A stretch of DNA of 21,013 bases from a virus. Below, piece by piece: positions 20,293 through 21,013 of this stretch. Position 1 is the first letter of the stretch; each line of letters opens with the position of its first letter. Under the pieces are notes generated by a model, which saw only the letters and a list, made by a program, of their open reading frames with translations, had not been told where the DNA came from and made no database searches. Made by a program: the position numbers and the translations under genes. The DNA lies in IMG/VR virus record IMGVR_UViG_3300042260_000847, positions 1-21,013 of that record. The stretch is one strand, 5' to 3'.

Positions 20293-21013
20293 ATGGACGT
20301 CGTTGACCTGCCGCTCGAGCAGATCATTCCCTATGCGCGCAACCCGCGGCGCAATGCCGAGGCCATTGCAACGGTTGCGGCCTCGATCCAGGAATTCGGG
20401 TGGCGGCAGCCCATCGTCGTGGACGAGGCGATGGTTGTGCTGGCTGGGCACACGCGGCTGGAAGCGGCGCGCAAGCTCGGCTTCAAGACCGCGCCGGTGC
20501 ATGTCGCCAAGGGGCTGACGGTCAGCCAGGCGCGGGCCTTCCGGATAATGGATAACCGCTCCAGCGAAAACGCCGAGTGGGACAAGGACCTCTTGAACCT
20601 CGAACTGGCCGACCTGCTCGAGGCGGATTTCGACCTCGGCCTGACCGGCTTCACCGAGGATGAGCTGAACGCGCTGATGTCGAGCCTCGAGGACGGCACC
20701 GGTCCGCAGGAGGGCGAGGACGATATCCCTGAAACCCCTGAAGATCCGATCAGCCGTCCCGGCGATCTCTGGATCCTCGGCAACCACCGGCTGCTCTGCG
20801 GTGACAGCACCGTGGTGACCGATTGCGAAAAGGTACTCGGAGGTGTGAAGGCGGATCTCTGCTTTTGCGATCCACCCTATAACGTTGATTATGCCGGTGG
20901 CGTTGGGGCTGAAAAAGCGGGCAAGGGCCGTCGTATCAAGAATGATGCACTGGGCGATGCATTCGGGCAGTTTCTGAACGACGCCTGCGTGCTGATCAAC
21001 ATGCACACCGATG
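20293..21013 (+). CDS. ParB-domain DNA methyltransferase (cut by window edge)
   Basis: The visible 240 residues start at the ATG at 20293, with AAGGA seven bases upstream; an in-frame ATG at 20272 has no ribosome site. A ParB/Srx-like N-terminal domain covers about 1-95, with PYARNPRRN (13-21), FGWRQPIVVD (35-44), AGHTRLEAARKLG (51-63) and FRIMDNRSSE. An acidic linker (about 132-152) follows, then RPGDLWILGNHRLLCGDST and DLCFCDPPYNVDYAGG. The DPPY motif (193-196) is the catalytic motif of an amino-methyltransferase modifying adenine N6 or cytosine N4, in the order where DPPY precedes the SAM-binding FxG motif, as in the beta group. Such fusions in phages modify DNA, probably against host restriction. 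The C-terminal half lies outside the window. Confidence 0.88.
   Translation, partial: MDVVDLPLEQIIPYARNPRRNAEAIATVAASIQEFGWRQPIVVDEAMVVLAGHTRLEAARKLGFKTAPVHVAKGLTVSQARAFRIMDNRSSENAEWDKDLLNLELADLLEADFDLGLTGFTEDELNALMSSLEDGTGPQEGEDDIPETPEDPISRPGDLWILGNHRLLCGDSTVVTDCEKVLGGVKADLCFCDPPYNVDYAGGVGAEKAGKGRRIKNDALGDAFGQFLNDACVLINMHTD

Noticed and set aside
19729-21006. A 425-codon leftward frame opposite the toxin and methyltransferase genes
   Set aside because: It is the antisense of two clearly recognised genes and of the leader between them. Long antisense frames are common in GC-rich DNA.

Overview
The window reads as GC-rich alphaproteobacterial DNA, most likely from a Rhodobacteraceae (roseobacter-type) host. 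I infer this from codon use and from the protein families present: a DUF2924/recombinase operon, DUF6511, DUF6362, and ParB-methyltransferase genes. It looks like the left and early half of an integrated phage or phage-like element next to a stretch of chromosome worn by mobile elements. No computation was run, so all family names rest on motifs read by eye.

Region 1 (1-4277) is flanking or accessory DNA. It starts with the 3' end of an IS3-family transposase and its terminal repeat. A gene-poor stretch follows, with a strong terminator and a nested inverted repeat. Then come leftward genes: a small anchored protein, and a two-gene membrane unit (a polytopic protein and a large anchored protein) of unknown function. 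The region ends in a decayed IS481-type transposase.

Region 2 (4278-6683) is a leftward four-gene operon with overlapping stop and start codons: a small conserved protein, a DUF2924 protein, a large serine recombinase, and a separate helix-turn-helix protein. It is the likely integration module.

Region 3 (6888-8603) is the regulatory switch. A leftward S24/LexA-type repressor faces a rightward 219-225 aa protein of unknown family across an 80 bp divergent promoter. That promoter holds a near-consensus promoter and two DnaA-box-like repeats. A clean terminator follows the rightward gene, then an array of 10 bp G-rich repeats.

Region 4 (8603-17629) is one rightward, tightly packed replication and recombination operon. 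In order it encodes an excisionase-like HTH protein, two conserved unknowns, a RecA-fold ATPase, a DUF669-like putative ssDNA-binding protein, a small helical protein, a DUF6511 zinc-ribbon protein, a PD-(D/E)XK nuclease, a protein with an AcrVA2-like C-terminus, a RecD/Dda-type helicase and a TOPRIM-VapE primase-helicase. It ends at a perfect-looking hairpin terminator.

Region 5 (17630-18002) is a non-coding array of about eleven 9 bp GTCACCAAC/GTTGGTGAC repeats in both orientations. They surround an AT-rich core with a DnaA-box-like site, and this is the best candidate for a replication origin. Region 6 (18003-21013) holds a RuvC-like resolvase, two small conserved proteins, an AbrB/MazE-Doc toxin-antitoxin pair with a palindromic operator, a structured non-coding leader, and the start of a ParB-DNA methyltransferase fusion that runs off the right edge.
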